Origin: Vavraia culicis subsp. floridensis
Lineage: Eukaryota; Microsporidia; Pleistophoridae
Length of the DNA: 22,902 bases
Reading direction: 5' to 3'
Assembly: GCF_000192795.1 (NCBI RefSeq)
Contig: NW_007360670.1
Location: 1 to 22,902 of the forward strand
Positions 1-8,659 of the stretch are shown here, in pieces (position 1 is the stretch's first letter; each line of letters opens with the position of its first letter). Under the pieces are notes generated by a model. That model was not told the origin of the DNA. It did no database searches and saw only the letters and a list, made by a program, of their open reading frames with translations. The position numbers and the translations under genes were made by a program.

Positions 1-212
1 TCCACCACGTCTAATCAAAATGCATGAAATAAATAACATATCTGCACTTTTAACTTTTGTTTGATTTCCTCAACATTGTAACAAATTACAATGGCATTCA
101 CGATATGTTGAGGTGATTTACCAGAAAAGAATAAAATATAAAGAAATGGATGTAAAAGTGAGTTTTTGGTCAATGTAACAGAACATAACATCACAATCAA
201 ATTGACGTTTTT

Positions 213-536
213 GTGAACAGTTTGTATGTTCTTATTTTCTTATCATTGACTAACATTCATTTTTCTGGAAGAAATAAAGCTATAAATAAGTTGAAAAATC
301 GATGCATCATGTATCCAGATTGTGACAATACGCCGACTGAAAAGTTTTTGGTGGAAAAGACACAATTGTTAAATCCTGGTGGTTTTGTCTGTGCTGTAGA
401 TAATCAGCTGATTGTATACCGCGGCAAAGCTTTATTTATTGATCGGACCTACGAGAGTCTGCAAAATGTTCCTGTGCTCCGTGTACAGTTCTTAACAAAG
501 CACTTCGATATTGTGCATGTTCTAAAAAAAGTATAG
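213..536 (+). pseudogene. Unassigned frame inside Helitron copy A
   Basis: This open frame of about 107 codons has a counterpart in copy B (20515-20817) with only scattered substitutions. It has no ATG at its beginning here: relative to copy B an 8-base length difference near 230-240 puts the upstream ATG out of frame, and the first in-frame ATG is about 33 codons in. The protein contains a stretch reading NPGGFVCAVDNQLIVYRGKA. I do not recognise it as the Helitron Rep domain or as any helicase motif. It could be a divergent remnant of the region between Rep and helicase, or a host fragment captured by the element. Confidence 0.45.
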
Positions 537-568
537 GGCCAAAATAATAGTACCAGTTGCAGTAAAAA

Positions 569-1685
569 ATAACCAGACAATATCTCTACACCGACATTTC
601 ATATCACTATGTGTACCAGAACAGCCGATGGGTATTGCGACAGCGGGGTGATGACAAAGTCATTACAAGATTGTATGCGGTCAGTCCAGAGGAAAAGGAG
701 AGATTCTATCTGAGAATGCTCTTGCTCAACGTGAGAGGTGCCACATCATTCGACGACTTAAGAAGTGCAAACAATGTTATATATGGCACATTCGAGGAAG
801 CAGCAATGGCAAGAAATCTTCTGCAGGATGACAATGAATGGAAGAACGTGCTGGGCGAAGCTGCAATGACAGAGACATCTGACCATATCAGAAAGCTGTT
901 CGCATACATCTGTGTGTTCAACAGACCGCATGATGCACTTGGGCTGTTCAACGACTACGTTAACGATATGTGCGATGACATCGTTTACGAGATATATGGT
1001 GATGTTGCCAACATGGCTGACAGCGAAGATCTGACGAACAGAACTATACTCACAACAAACAACGATGCTGCAAAGGAAATCAATGACAGGGTCCTTGACT
1101 TGATGATCGGCAACGAAGTAACATACACGAGTGCAGACTCTATTGTCACAGAGGACAACGATGTTGTTGCGAACTATCCGCTAGAGTTTCTCAACAAGCA
1201 GCAGCCTTCAGGATTGCCACCGCACAAGTTAGTTCTAAAAAGGGTGCGTTGATAATGCTATTGCGCAACCTTGATCCAGCCAATGGCCTGCTCAATGGCA
1301 CACACCTGGTGGTTGAAAACTCCACACAAACTTCATCATAGCTACTATTGTAACCGGATCCAGGAAAGGTAGCAGGGCAGTTATACCAAGGATCGACATG
1401 GCACCGAGCGAGACACAGCTGCCATTCATACTCAAGAGAAGACAGTTTCTTGTTCTTCTTTCGTTTGCGATGACAATCCACAAGTCACAGGGTCAGTCAT
1501 TTGACAAGGTAGGTGTTTATCTGCACAGCCCAGTCTTTGTGCATGGTCAGTTGTATGTAGCTCTGTCGAGAGTGCGCTATGCAAACGGTCTAAGGGTGTA
1601 TGTTGCTGACAATGGAGACCAAGGAAAGCATGAGAATGGTAAAGTATACACAAGAAATGTTGTGTACAATGAGCTACTAGAATGA
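569..1685 (+). pseudogene. Helitron helicase remnant, internally deleted and twice frameshifted (copy A)
   Basis: The first part (569-1252) reads as the segment that precedes the PIF1-type helicase in Helitrons; recognisable are RQYLYTDI, RWVLRQRGDDKVI, ERFYLRMLLLNV and GATSFDDLRS. Around 975-995 it jumps directly to the region after the motor (EIYGDVANM, then NRTILTTNNDAAKEIND). The roughly 200-250 residues that carry Walker A, Walker B and helicase motifs Ia to III are therefore missing. A one-base loss at the G-run near 1242-1244 breaks the frame, and a second one-base loss near 1310-1335, not present in copy B, breaks it again. The last part (1398-1685) keeps motif V (TIHKSQGQSFDKV) and motif VI (YVALSRVR). 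GTG rather than ATG lies at 611, so no functional start is evident. Confidence 0.88.
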
Positions 1686-1793
1686 AAGTGATTTATTGAT
1701 TTTGTAACCATGGAACAGTTGGTAGAAAGGAATGACCTGATGTTGCGGTTATATTCAAAAGCGCTATTTTGATCTACTATCCATTCATACACC

Positions 1794-1823
1794 CGTTTTT
1801 GAAAAACGTGACAGCACAGCTAA
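1794..1823 (+). repeat. Helitron 3' terminal hairpin and CTAA end (copy A)
   Basis: CGTTTTTGAAAAACG at 1794-1808 is self-complementary about a central G. Fifteen bases follow, ending in CTAA at 1820-1823, then T. Copy B has the same arrangement at the same spacing, with one hairpin base changed so that pairing is kept as a G-U wobble, and TTAG in place of CTAA. This is the expected 3' signature of Helitrons. Confidence 0.7.
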
Positions 1824-2239
1824 TGCTTTAATAAATTTGTTATAACTCGATTGCATACTACAGATAGAACTTGTTCATTAGCATTTACATCATATATTAA
1901 ATAATTCGTTGCGCATGATAACACATCTCTCGGAAGCTGTATGTATTGGTTATTCTTTGAGATGCTATTTGTTTTCATACAATAAGCATTTCATCATGGC
2001 AGAATTTGCTACGCCATCTTGCCAAAATAATCCATTTATATCTTAAATAGCGATCAATAATAATTAATCTATGTCGTATAATCCGTACCCACTCCGTATT
2101 TCTGTATTAGATACATTGCATAATGTTAGTACATCCTTTTATCATCATAGGATGGTTACCTTATTAATAAGTTCTCCAGCTATTTTATTCGGTCTATCAT
2201 TTTACGCATTTCTTTTGTTTGGTGTAGCATTATGCATAA
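1824..2239. other. Intergenic spacer upstream of the MCM-like gene
   Basis: AT-rich sequence between the Helitron 3' end and the next start codon. I see no convincing coding frame, RNA gene or strong TATA element in it. It presumably carries the promoter of the gene starting at 2240, but no CCC motif is present next to that start. Confidence 0.5.
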
Positions 2240-3787
2240 ATGGAAAATAAACCAACGATGAAGATGATGAGAGAAATTCTTGCCAGCAGTCGGAATATTA
2301 ATGGTCTTAAACTCAATAGTCTTGTGCAAATTGATATTACCATTGATTTTATAAATCTTTACCACCAATATCCACAAGAAACCGAAAAAATTGTGACGAA
2401 TTATGCGAACGAAATAAAAATGTATAGCTATCACATAAAAAGGCTGATATTAAGGCACAGGTTCAACTACAACAATCCCTGTATAGGATACGACGCGTGC
2501 AACACGGGAAACTGTTCTTCAAAACAACCTTGCCATACAGCATGTGGAGATGAGACAACAGAGAGAAAAGAAAGATATTGTCTGAGTCCGGTTTTAAAAA
2601 TCAATTACACCTTCAGAAATACAAATAGCAGTATCAGGAAATTGAATTTGCGCAATTGTTTTAGGCATGCAGACAGCAACGAACTATTTTTTGTTGAGGG
2701 ACAGTTCTTTCTGTTTCAGATAAACACAAATACCTTGTTTAAATCATACCGATGCACCAACAAATTGTGTAGGAGCCCCGACACAATATTGGAAATCAGC
2801 AATTTCTTGTACTATTATAACAATGAGGCAGATGCTATTGAGCTAATATTTTGCAAAAAGCATTCAAAGGAATGTAGAGCATGTCTTACATCCTTACAAG
2901 AAGCTTTTAGTGAGCGAAAGATTGAAAAAAGTTACTATTTTAGGTTAAGCGAAGGATCATCTGTACAGAAATGTGTCACAGTCTGTGGTGTCGATTACAC
3001 AAATGATGAGTTTATCGGTGCCCTTGGGCATTTTATAAGAGGATCAGGTGGTGATCTTCTATTTTGTGTGTTGAAAACATGGAGAAAGCACCAACAGATA
3101 CGTAGTATAAGATCCTCAAGCGTAGAATTAACAACCAAATATATTTTTGATGGTATAAAGAACAGCATATGTGCACAGGATCAGCTGATAACAATCATTC
3201 TAAGCATTCAGCTCTTCAATAATCTTAAAATACTCATTTATACTTTCGATGTAACCGGTGTCAGCAGGATCGCCAACAATTTTTTGGCAGTTCACCATAT
3301 GAAAATCAAACTTTTTTACACAAATGTAGTAAATTCTGGTGGTATTTACATCAACAGCCTGTCAGAGTATAAAAATAGGATTGAAGAGAATGTCGATCTC
3401 ATGTTTATATTCAGAAAAAATGACGAACTGAACTTATGCTACAAATACCAAAAAAAGATGGACAAACAAAAGTTTATTTATGAAGAGAGTATTACAGTCG
3501 ATCAAAACAGCTTATCATCACGCTTAGATACCTATTTATCTGCCAATTCATGTGTAAAACACGATATTAGTAGCATACTTCTTCAATATCTCGATTCTCA
3601 ACTTTTTACCGAGTTGCAAACCGCTGCACTGCGTATTTACCTCAAGAACAAGAAAAAAATTAACATTTCAAGAATTATCTACACACTTAATAATTTGATC
3701 ATTGGTTATCGAAACCTTATAAATAGAAATATCGATAAAACCGATCTCCATTTGATAGAAAAGCTTGTCATCGACAAGTTAATTTGA
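2240..3787 (+). CDS. Degenerate MCM-family protein (predicted pseudo-ATPase)
   Basis: A 515-residue protein that follows the MCM helicase layout. Residues about 25-62 resemble the MCM A-domain. Residues about 118-172 resemble the OB fold, with an IRKL segment and VEGQFFLF before the zinc-binding site. Cysteines C172, C177, C212 and C215 could form that site. Residues about 300-345 match the MCM sequence before and across Walker A, but the catalytic lysine position is V341. GGIYINS at 367-373 sits where Walker B (GGICCIDE) should be, with Asn and Ser instead of Asp and Glu. VDLMFIF at 385-391 matches the SRFDLIF block, with the arginine finger replaced by N384. Residues about 474-510 match the C-terminal lid. 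The protein is shorter than typical MCMs because the segments around the beta hairpins are missing. A cysteine-rich insert (C81, C87, C92, C98, C102, C114) is extra. By analogy with MCMDC2, it may act in DNA repair or meiosis as a non-catalytic partner. The family assignment is by eye; the role is inference. Confidence 0.55.
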   Translation: MENKPTMKMMREILASSRNINGLKLNSLVQIDITIDFINLYHQYPQETEKIVTNYANEIKMYSYHIKRLILRHRFNYNNPCIGYDACNTGNCSSKQPCHTACGDETTERKERYCLSPVLKINYTFRNTNSSIRKLNLRNCFRHADSNELFFVEGQFFLFQINTNTLFKSYRCTNKLCRSPDTILEISNFLYYYNNEADAIELIFCKKHSKECRACLTSLQEAFSERKIEKSYYFRLSEGSSVQKCVTVCGVDYTNDEFIGALGHFIRGSGGDLLFCVLKTWRKHQQIRSIRSSSVELTTKYIFDGIKNSICAQDQLITIILSIQLFNNLKILIYTFDVTGVSRIANNFLAVHHMKIKLFYTNVVNSGGIYINSLSEYKNRIEENVDLMFIFRKNDELNLCYKYQKKMDKQKFIYEESITVDQNSLSSRLDTYLSANSCVKHDISSILLQYLDSQLFTELQTAALRIYLKNKKKINISRIIYTLNNLIIGYRNLINRNIDKTDLHLIEKLVIDKLI

Positions 3788-4418
3788 TCAATGGTAGTAA
3801 GCGTAGCAATGCAAATATCCTTCTGGTTTGATTCCATAAAATATCTGGTCAGATAACTCCATATTTAATAAATTACAGTAAGGCGGTAATACAGGATAGG
3901 TGTAATATTAGCCTATTTTACTGTTCAATGTTTTGTGGTGACCGAACATGGTTTTAATTATTATTTAGCTAAATTTTGAGAGCCTTGATCGATAGTTGAT
4001 AAGAGAAATAACTGAAGTAGCAACCAAATTTAGTGTAGCTTAACCTTAATTGATGGCTTGTAAAGCTATAATATTGTTTGATGAACAAAAGAGGCCTTCT
4101 ACAAATGTGGACGGATACATCGTAAAGATTTGAAACAACATATAAGCAAAAGTAAAAGCAAGAATGTCGGTTTGTATGAAAATATAAATAAATTGCTCCT
4201 ACTAGGAAATGAAATATTGGTATGATGATTGCAATATTGAAAATGATTTTGTCCATTTGCATGGTACAACGCTGACCATCACGTGTTGTACCAAGATAAA
4301 ACAATGATAAATTGTACTAAATAACACGGCACTGTAACAAACCTATTTTCCTTGTTGAGTCTATTAAGAACAATTTTTTATACAAAATACACGATATGTA
4401 TGAAAATGAAACTTTACT
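3788..4418. other. Convergent intergenic spacer
   Basis: It separates the 3' ends of the MCM-like gene and the coiled-coil gene. An AATAAA at 3867-3872 suits the polyadenylation signal of the former. A minus-strand open frame at 3969-4304 (111 codons, ATG start) is hydrophobic in part, but its composition is what AT-rich noncoding DNA gives, so I do not call it a gene. Confidence 0.5.
3867..3872 (+). promoter_or_regulatory. Probable poly(A) signal of the MCM-like gene
   Basis: AATAAA lies 80 bases after the stop codon at 3785-3787. Short 3' ends with this hexamer recur after several genes here. Confidence 0.4.
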
Positions 4419-5390
4419 TTACGAGCTGCCATCATTTATCTCTGGGAACTGGATATGATCGTACGCTATGTCGTAGAAGATAGGCAAGAACGGTAGGATC
4501 TCCCTCTTCTCGAGATTTTGTGCAACCTTTTCCAAAATTTGCGCTTTTGCATTGAACCCTTCACTATCAAAAAGCTTTAGGTCTCTCTCAATGTATTGAT
4601 TCAGCTCAGAAAAATGCTCCAAGCTAAAATTGGCAATATCCCACCTACTACGGCCAGATTTAAGTCTGTAAACAATTTCATCAAGGAACTTCTCAATACG
4701 GCAAACATCGCTCATTAATGCTTTTATGGTTTCGTATTCAACATAATTTTGCTCAAGAAAAACACAGAATGTCTCTAAAAAGCGTCTCATATTTACAATA
4801 CTTGTCTTTTTCAAAGGAAAGCTACGCATTTCTCTCATGTTTTTCTCTACCTTTGCTTTCATTTTGTCAAGTTGTGTCATATAATTCGCCAAATTGGCAT
4901 CAAAACTGTCACCACGGAGCATCTGATGGTCCAAAAAATATTTTTTCTCCGTTTCTGTGTTGAACTTAATCAGAATGCCATATTTCAAAATATCAAAGTC
5001 TTTTATCTCTCTTTTCAATCCCTGCTCTTGCACCACCAACAGATTTGTATAAAAAGCATCATATTCATATATTTCATCGGACATAACACGCATCGACTCG
5101 CTACCCTTCTCATTACCTGCGTACAATAGCGATAATGTCTCGACATACCGTGCATACAAGGAGTCAACCTCTCTCAATTTGGGTATTTTGTTTTGTACCT
5201 TTCGCATCAGTCTGTGCTTTACTTCTGCCGACTTGGATGTGTTCAATCTTTGGATAATAATTTCAGCGTTGTATACCTCCCTGTTCTTAGCATCTTGTTT
5301 TTTTAAAGACTTAACGGCATTAATGTACTCGTCAGGATTTGCACCTCTTTTGCTCACCTTGTTGCGTATTTTGTTCAGTTTCTTTAGCAT
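4419..5390 (-). CDS. Coiled-coil protein, possibly BAR-domain-like
   Basis: The frame opens with an ATG at 5411, but I place the start at the next ATG (5388-5390), giving 323 residues. A CCC motif lies 5-7 bases and an AT-rich TATA-like stretch 21-30 bases upstream of that second ATG. The protein is almost entirely helical in character and very rich in Lys, Glu, Arg and Leu, with no signal peptide or membrane segment. It opens with a basic amphipathic stretch (MLKKLNKIRNKVSKR). Three long helical blocks follow at about 20-95, 105-190 and 195-245. The middle one contains IKDFDILKYG and DHQMLRGDSFDA, which recall the DHKLLDYDA region of BAR domains. BAR proteins bind and bend membranes in endocytosis. 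The match is weak and could be a generic coiled-coil effect; the gene itself is secure. Confidence 0.75.
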   Translation of the reverse strand: MLKKLNKIRNKVSKRGANPDEYINAVKSLKKQDAKNREVYNAEIIIQRLNTSKSAEVKHRLMRKVQNKIPKLREVDSLYARYVETLSLLYAGNEKGSESMRVMSDEIYEYDAFYTNLLVVQEQGLKREIKDFDILKYGILIKFNTETEKKYFLDHQMLRGDSFDANLANYMTQLDKMKAKVEKNMREMRSFPLKKTSIVNMRRFLETFCVFLEQNYVEYETIKALMSDVCRIEKFLDEIVYRLKSGRSRWDIANFSLEHFSELNQYIERDLKLFDSEGFNAKAQILEKVAQNLEKREILPFLPIFYDIAYDHIQFPEINDGSS

Positions 5391-5394
5391 GGCA

Positions 5395-5420
5395 GGGATA
5401 CAAAAAATCAAATTTTATAA
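5395..5420 (-). promoter_or_regulatory. CCC motif and TATA-like element deciding the 5390 start
   Basis: On the minus strand TTATAAAATT (5411-5420) is followed by CCC (5395-5397) and then the ATG at 5390. The same order of AT-rich box, CCC and ATG is seen at PDCD5 and RhoGAP. It would put the ATG at 5411 inside the promoter. Confidence 0.5.
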
Positions 5421-6432
5421 TTAATAAAAAAACCTGCACAGTGCTGTGAGTACACTGGTACTGTGGATATAGAAGATAAAACGTGACAAAAAAAATAATT
5501 TAATCTTCACTTTTATTTCTATTCTTGACAACAGATAACATGCTCTTATAATTTCATTAAAATCAGGATAACATCAATTATGCGTGTATACTCGTCGGAA
5601 CTATTAATTCATAATTAAATAATTGAGCTAAAAAATGCTAATTTTACTAAGAAGGAAAATCATTCTTCTACAGCATTATCAAAATAAAGTTCAAAATTTG
5701 ATGTAAAATAAGCTAAACCTTTTTATTTTATTCCGTTTTGCCACCTTAACCATCATTTGGTGACATGGCAAACCATGTTCGCTAATTCTGTGTTCAAATA
5801 AACGTTTATTAAGATCCATATCTGTTTTGTAAATTTTTTTAGCACTTTACGAACAAAGTTGTAATTTTGATGCATTAAAAAAAGATTTATTAGTTTATAA
5901 AATATTACTGCTCCTGGCTGTAATTGCATGTACAATGACAAATTCATCAATTAAATATATGAACATGCACAAACATACCTTTAATATTTGTTAAGATCAA
6001 GTCTAATGCCTCTACGCATTTTTTCCTTTCAAAACGAAGTGCTTATACTTAATGAGCGCAATAAACCTAAATACTAACCAGTTGCTAACAGGAGCCTACA
6101 AGTTCTATAAATCACAAACATCCGCTGTTAGTTTTTACTTGTTACTTTTTCCGTAGTACCATCATGTCATTTATCATTCAGACGCTGTCATTTAACAGAT
6201 TGAACGCCAAAATTAAAAGAAATAAGGTACCGAAGTGCAAGTATAAAATAAAAAGCAATCTCAATTTTACTTTTCTATTTAACCAAATAATATTTTTTCC
6301 AAACTTTCAGCAAGTAAATTAGCCCGAAAATAGATAAAACATTTGTTATAAATAGTTTCTACTGAATGAAACTTATCAATCACATAAATGAGCTTTTTTT
6401 TTTTTGCGACCGTTGTTTTTAGCACCATATCA
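5421..6432. other. Divergent intergenic region, about 1 kb
   Basis: It lies between the divergently transcribed coiled-coil and pantothenate kinase genes. It is AT-rich with long A and T runs, including 12 T residues at 6394-6405 just before the kinase start. A minus-strand frame at 5753-5950 is short and unsupported. I see no RNA gene. Confidence 0.5.
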
Positions 6433-7305
6433 ATGATTGGTATCGATTTCGGTGGATCACTTATAAAATGCGTTGAGATCGTTGGCAATGAGACAAAATT
6501 TACTGTAATGAAAATAAAGGATGTTGTTGAGCTGTCGAATATGCTTAAACAAAAAAGTGGAGCAAAATTGATGTTGACTGGCGGTGGTTCGTACAAGCAC
6601 AATTTTTTGCCGCATGAAAATATTTTGCCGGAAATGGAGGCATTGTATTTAGGGTATCAGTACATTTTAGAACACGACATACAACAGTTCTACACGTACA
6701 ATCCGATCAGTATGAATAAGAACAAAGTCGCGCGGACCAATGAATGCATTCTGGTAAACATTGGGTCAGGCATTTCGATAATAAGATTAACGCAAAACAA
6801 TTTTGCAAGGTTGGGAGGTACTACTATCGGAGGAGGCACATTTGCTGGACTGGGTTGGCTGATTTGCAAGGAAGAAAACATCGACAAAATGTTTGATATG
6901 GCTTCGTTGGGTAACAACTTTGGCGTTGATCTGTCTATTAATGATATCTATGGAAATTGTGACACCAGAAATCTTCTTGGGCTTTCTAACAATCTTGTTG
7001 CAAGTTCCTTTGGCAAAGTCTCCCTTTCTTCCGATATCGAGTTCAGCAAATATGATATTCTATCATCTCTGCTCTCCCTAATAGTGAATAATGTCTGTTT
7101 GATGGCCATAAGCCATGCAGAAAAACAGAACATGGCACGAATTGTGTTTTCAGGCTGCTTTAGTCTGCAAGACGTTGTCCAAAAACGAATAGTGTATTGC
7201 TTCCACGCACTCAGAAAGACATCTATAGAACCAGTTTTTATAGAACATGCGGGGCATTTGGGAGCATTCGGATGTATCAACTGGATAATGCACAACAATC
7301 GGTAG
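6433..7305 (+). CDS. Pantothenate kinase (eukaryotic type II)
   Basis: This enzyme phosphorylates pantothenate with ATP, the first and usually controlling step of coenzyme A synthesis, in the cytosol. The frame is open from an ATG at 6388, but the extra 15 residues come from a poly-T tract and read as a phenylalanine run. The start at 6433 begins with MIGIDFGGSLIK, the first phosphate-binding loop of the family, giving 290 residues. Further family blocks are LTGGGSYKH (49-56), LPEMEAL with E67 at the catalytic glutamate position, ILVNIGSGISI (106-116), the RLGGTTIGGGTFAGLG block near 127-142, ASSFGK, and a C-terminal NNVCLMAISHA followed by IVFSGCF. The core is complete but short compared with yeast or animal enzymes, lacking an N-terminal extension. 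An AATAAA follows at 7350-7355. Confidence 0.92.
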   Translation: MIGIDFGGSLIKCVEIVGNETKFTVMKIKDVVELSNMLKQKSGAKLMLTGGGSYKHNFLPHENILPEMEALYLGYQYILEHDIQQFYTYNPISMNKNKVARTNECILVNIGSGISIIRLTQNNFARLGGTTIGGGTFAGLGWLICKEENIDKMFDMASLGNNFGVDLSINDIYGNCDTRNLLGLSNNLVASSFGKVSLSSDIEFSKYDILSSLLSLIVNNVCLMAISHAEKQNMARIVFSGCFSLQDVVQKRIVYCFHALRKTSIEPVFIEHAGHLGAFGCINWIMHNNR

Positions 7306-7873
7306 GAACAAAACGAGGTTTTTCGCCAGCAGTGTCACGTATGGAATACAATAAAGCAATGGCGAGAAAATTATCTTTATTTAGTGTTGAAGATGCTTTA
7401 ATTTACACCATTATTTCTCAACTACGGGAATTTGTGCCGTAAATCTTCATGCTATCATATCGTACGCAAAGTGTGAATTTAATGCATAACTATTGCACAT
7501 GTGGATGAACGTGGTTTTCAACCAATTTTATTTTTTAAATAATCTCGATACTTCCGTTTACGGAACAAAACAAAAATACGCCTGTTTATTCAATTGACTT
7601 GCTTGTTCTTCCTCAGTACCATTTATTTTTTTTGCTAAAAGTTGTTATTCATCATCTGATGCACTACCCTGTCTGAAATCGTATTTTTTGGTTCACTGCG
7701 ATAGAGCACAGTTTTTCAGTTTATCAACATGCACATTTATTCTCTTGGGCGGGCTGTTTATTTGTTTGAAAGGGACAGTTGATTGGTCTTCGATGTTTCA
7801 TCAAATAAAAATGTGCATTTTCTAATCCTCCTAAACAGTTTTATTTATTTTTTGTGATATATTCTCTATGAAA
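7306..7873. other. Convergent intergenic spacer with poly(A) signals and a small hairpin
   Basis: It holds AATAAA at 7350-7355 for the kinase gene and, on the minus strand, overlapping AATAAA signals (TTTATTTATT at 7840-7849) for the E3 ligase gene. TTCCG-TTTA-CGGAA at 7552-7565 forms a 5-bp stem-loop with a related copy at 10882-10900. An open frame that overlaps the kinase end and runs to 7442 has no ATG or conserved sequence supporting it. Confidence 0.5.
7840..7849 (-). promoter_or_regulatory. Poly(A) signals of the CHY/RING gene
   Basis: Two overlapping AATAAA hexamers on the minus strand begin about 25 bases after the stop codon. Confidence 0.45.
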
Positions 7874-8659
7874 TTATTCTGTCTTATAAAGCTCGTTGAT
7901 ACGTGTATTATAAGATCCGCATTTGGCGCACTTGTTGTATAGAAATGTGTAGATAGTCTTGCTCACAGACTGACAGTCGAAGCACGATACCTGGCACATG
8001 TAGTTTTGTCGTTTGGCATTTAGGCCAACATTATTGCTCAGTATGCAATCGATTCGTTCGTTCAGGACCTTTGTATCTCCGGCCGATTTCAGACACACGG
8101 GACACTGAAACGATGATTCCTTGTAAATTTTGAAGCAGGCAAAGTGGATTGAATGGCCACAGTTCAGCAGCACCACATCGTTCACACTTTCAAACATAAA
8201 CTCTGCGCAAATAGGACAGGTGCTTTTCAGTGTGTTCTCTACATGGTTGTGGTTGTTCAGCAGTTCTCTGGGCAGGCATGCGTTGCATCCAGTGCAGTGG
8301 AAGAAGTTCTTCTTATTCCCCACTCTACAAACCTTGCACTGCTTGCAATGGAATACACCAAGCGAATCCGTCCAAAACTTGCAAATTTTGCAGAAATAAT
8401 TTGCCATTTTTACCTTGCACATGACACAGTATTGGCTTGCTCCTTGTATCATTCCGCAACACAAACACAGCATATACTTCGTTCTGTGCCTAATCATTTT
8501 ATGGTCCTCGTTATGGTTGTGACAAAGTCTACATGGATATGTGCGCTTACAGCAGTCTGTAATGATCAAACACTTTCTTCTGTAATGTTTGCATCCAAAA
8601 CTTTCAATCTTCGCCATGAACAAAGGAGAAGTAAATTTTTTAGTATTTGTAAAGGACAT
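7874..8659 (-). CDS. CHY/CTCHY/RING zinc-finger protein, likely E3 ubiquitin ligase of the RCHY1 (Pirh2) family
   Basis: At 261 residues it matches the RCHY1 family in size and domain order. A CHY-type zinc finger fills residues about 21-90 (FGCKHYRRKC, then paired CxxC and HxH motifs). A CTCHY finger follows at about 88-129 (FCKICKFW, FHCKQCKVCR, FHCTGCNACL). A RING-H2 finger lies at 148-189 (CPIC, NCGHSIHFAC, CPVC). A C-terminal zinc ribbon uses C226, C229, C244 and C247. Family members attach ubiquitin to targets through the RING. Every zinc ligand pattern I can check is intact, so the protein should fold. The first ATG at 8659 is preceded by an AT-rich TATA-like TTTATAATAA at about -30; an alternative start at Met15 (8615-8617) would keep all domains. 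The substrate cannot be told from the sequence. Confidence 0.92.
   Translation of the reverse strand: MSFTNTKKFTSPLFMAKIESFGCKHYRRKCLIITDCCKRTYPCRLCHNHNEDHKMIRHRTKYMLCLCCGMIQGASQYCVMCKVKMANYFCKICKFWTDSLGVFHCKQCKVCRVGNKKNFFHCTGCNACLPRELLNNHNHVENTLKSTCPICAEFMFESVNDVVLLNCGHSIHFACFKIYKESSFQCPVCLKSAGDTKVLNERIDCILSNNVGLNAKRQNYMCQVSCFDCQSVSKTIYTFLYNKCAKCGSYNTRINELYKTE

Larger units (their letters stand above)
1..1823 (+). mobile_element. Decayed Helitron copy A, cut by the window start
   Basis: This is the plus-strand member of an inverted pair; copy B at 19228-21042 matches it along its whole length. Inside are an unassigned reading frame and a broken Helitron helicase. The shared sequence stops at CTAA (1820-1823), which fits the CTRR 3' end of Helitrons. 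A perfect 7-bp inverted repeat (1794-1808) ends 15 bases before that terminus, as expected for the Helitron terminal hairpin, and the next base is T, the usual flank. The homology with copy B disappears right after this point. The true 5' end lies at or before position 1 and cannot be seen. The Rep/HUH nuclease domain and the helicase motor are absent, so it cannot be autonomous. Confidence 0.85.

Noticed and set aside
3969..4304. Minus-strand 111-codon frame
   Set aside because: Its hydrophobic, Tyr/Phe-rich composition is typical of translated AT-rich DNA, and it has no motif or promoter support.
6388..6432. ATG at 6388 as the start of pantothenate kinase
   Set aside because: The added residues come from a 12-T run and precede the natural MIGIDFGG start; the family gives no reason for such an extension.
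7197..7442. Frame overlapping the end of pantothenate kinase
   Set aside because: It mostly overlaps the kinase in another frame, has no conserved content, and the region after 7305 contains the kinase poly(A) signal.
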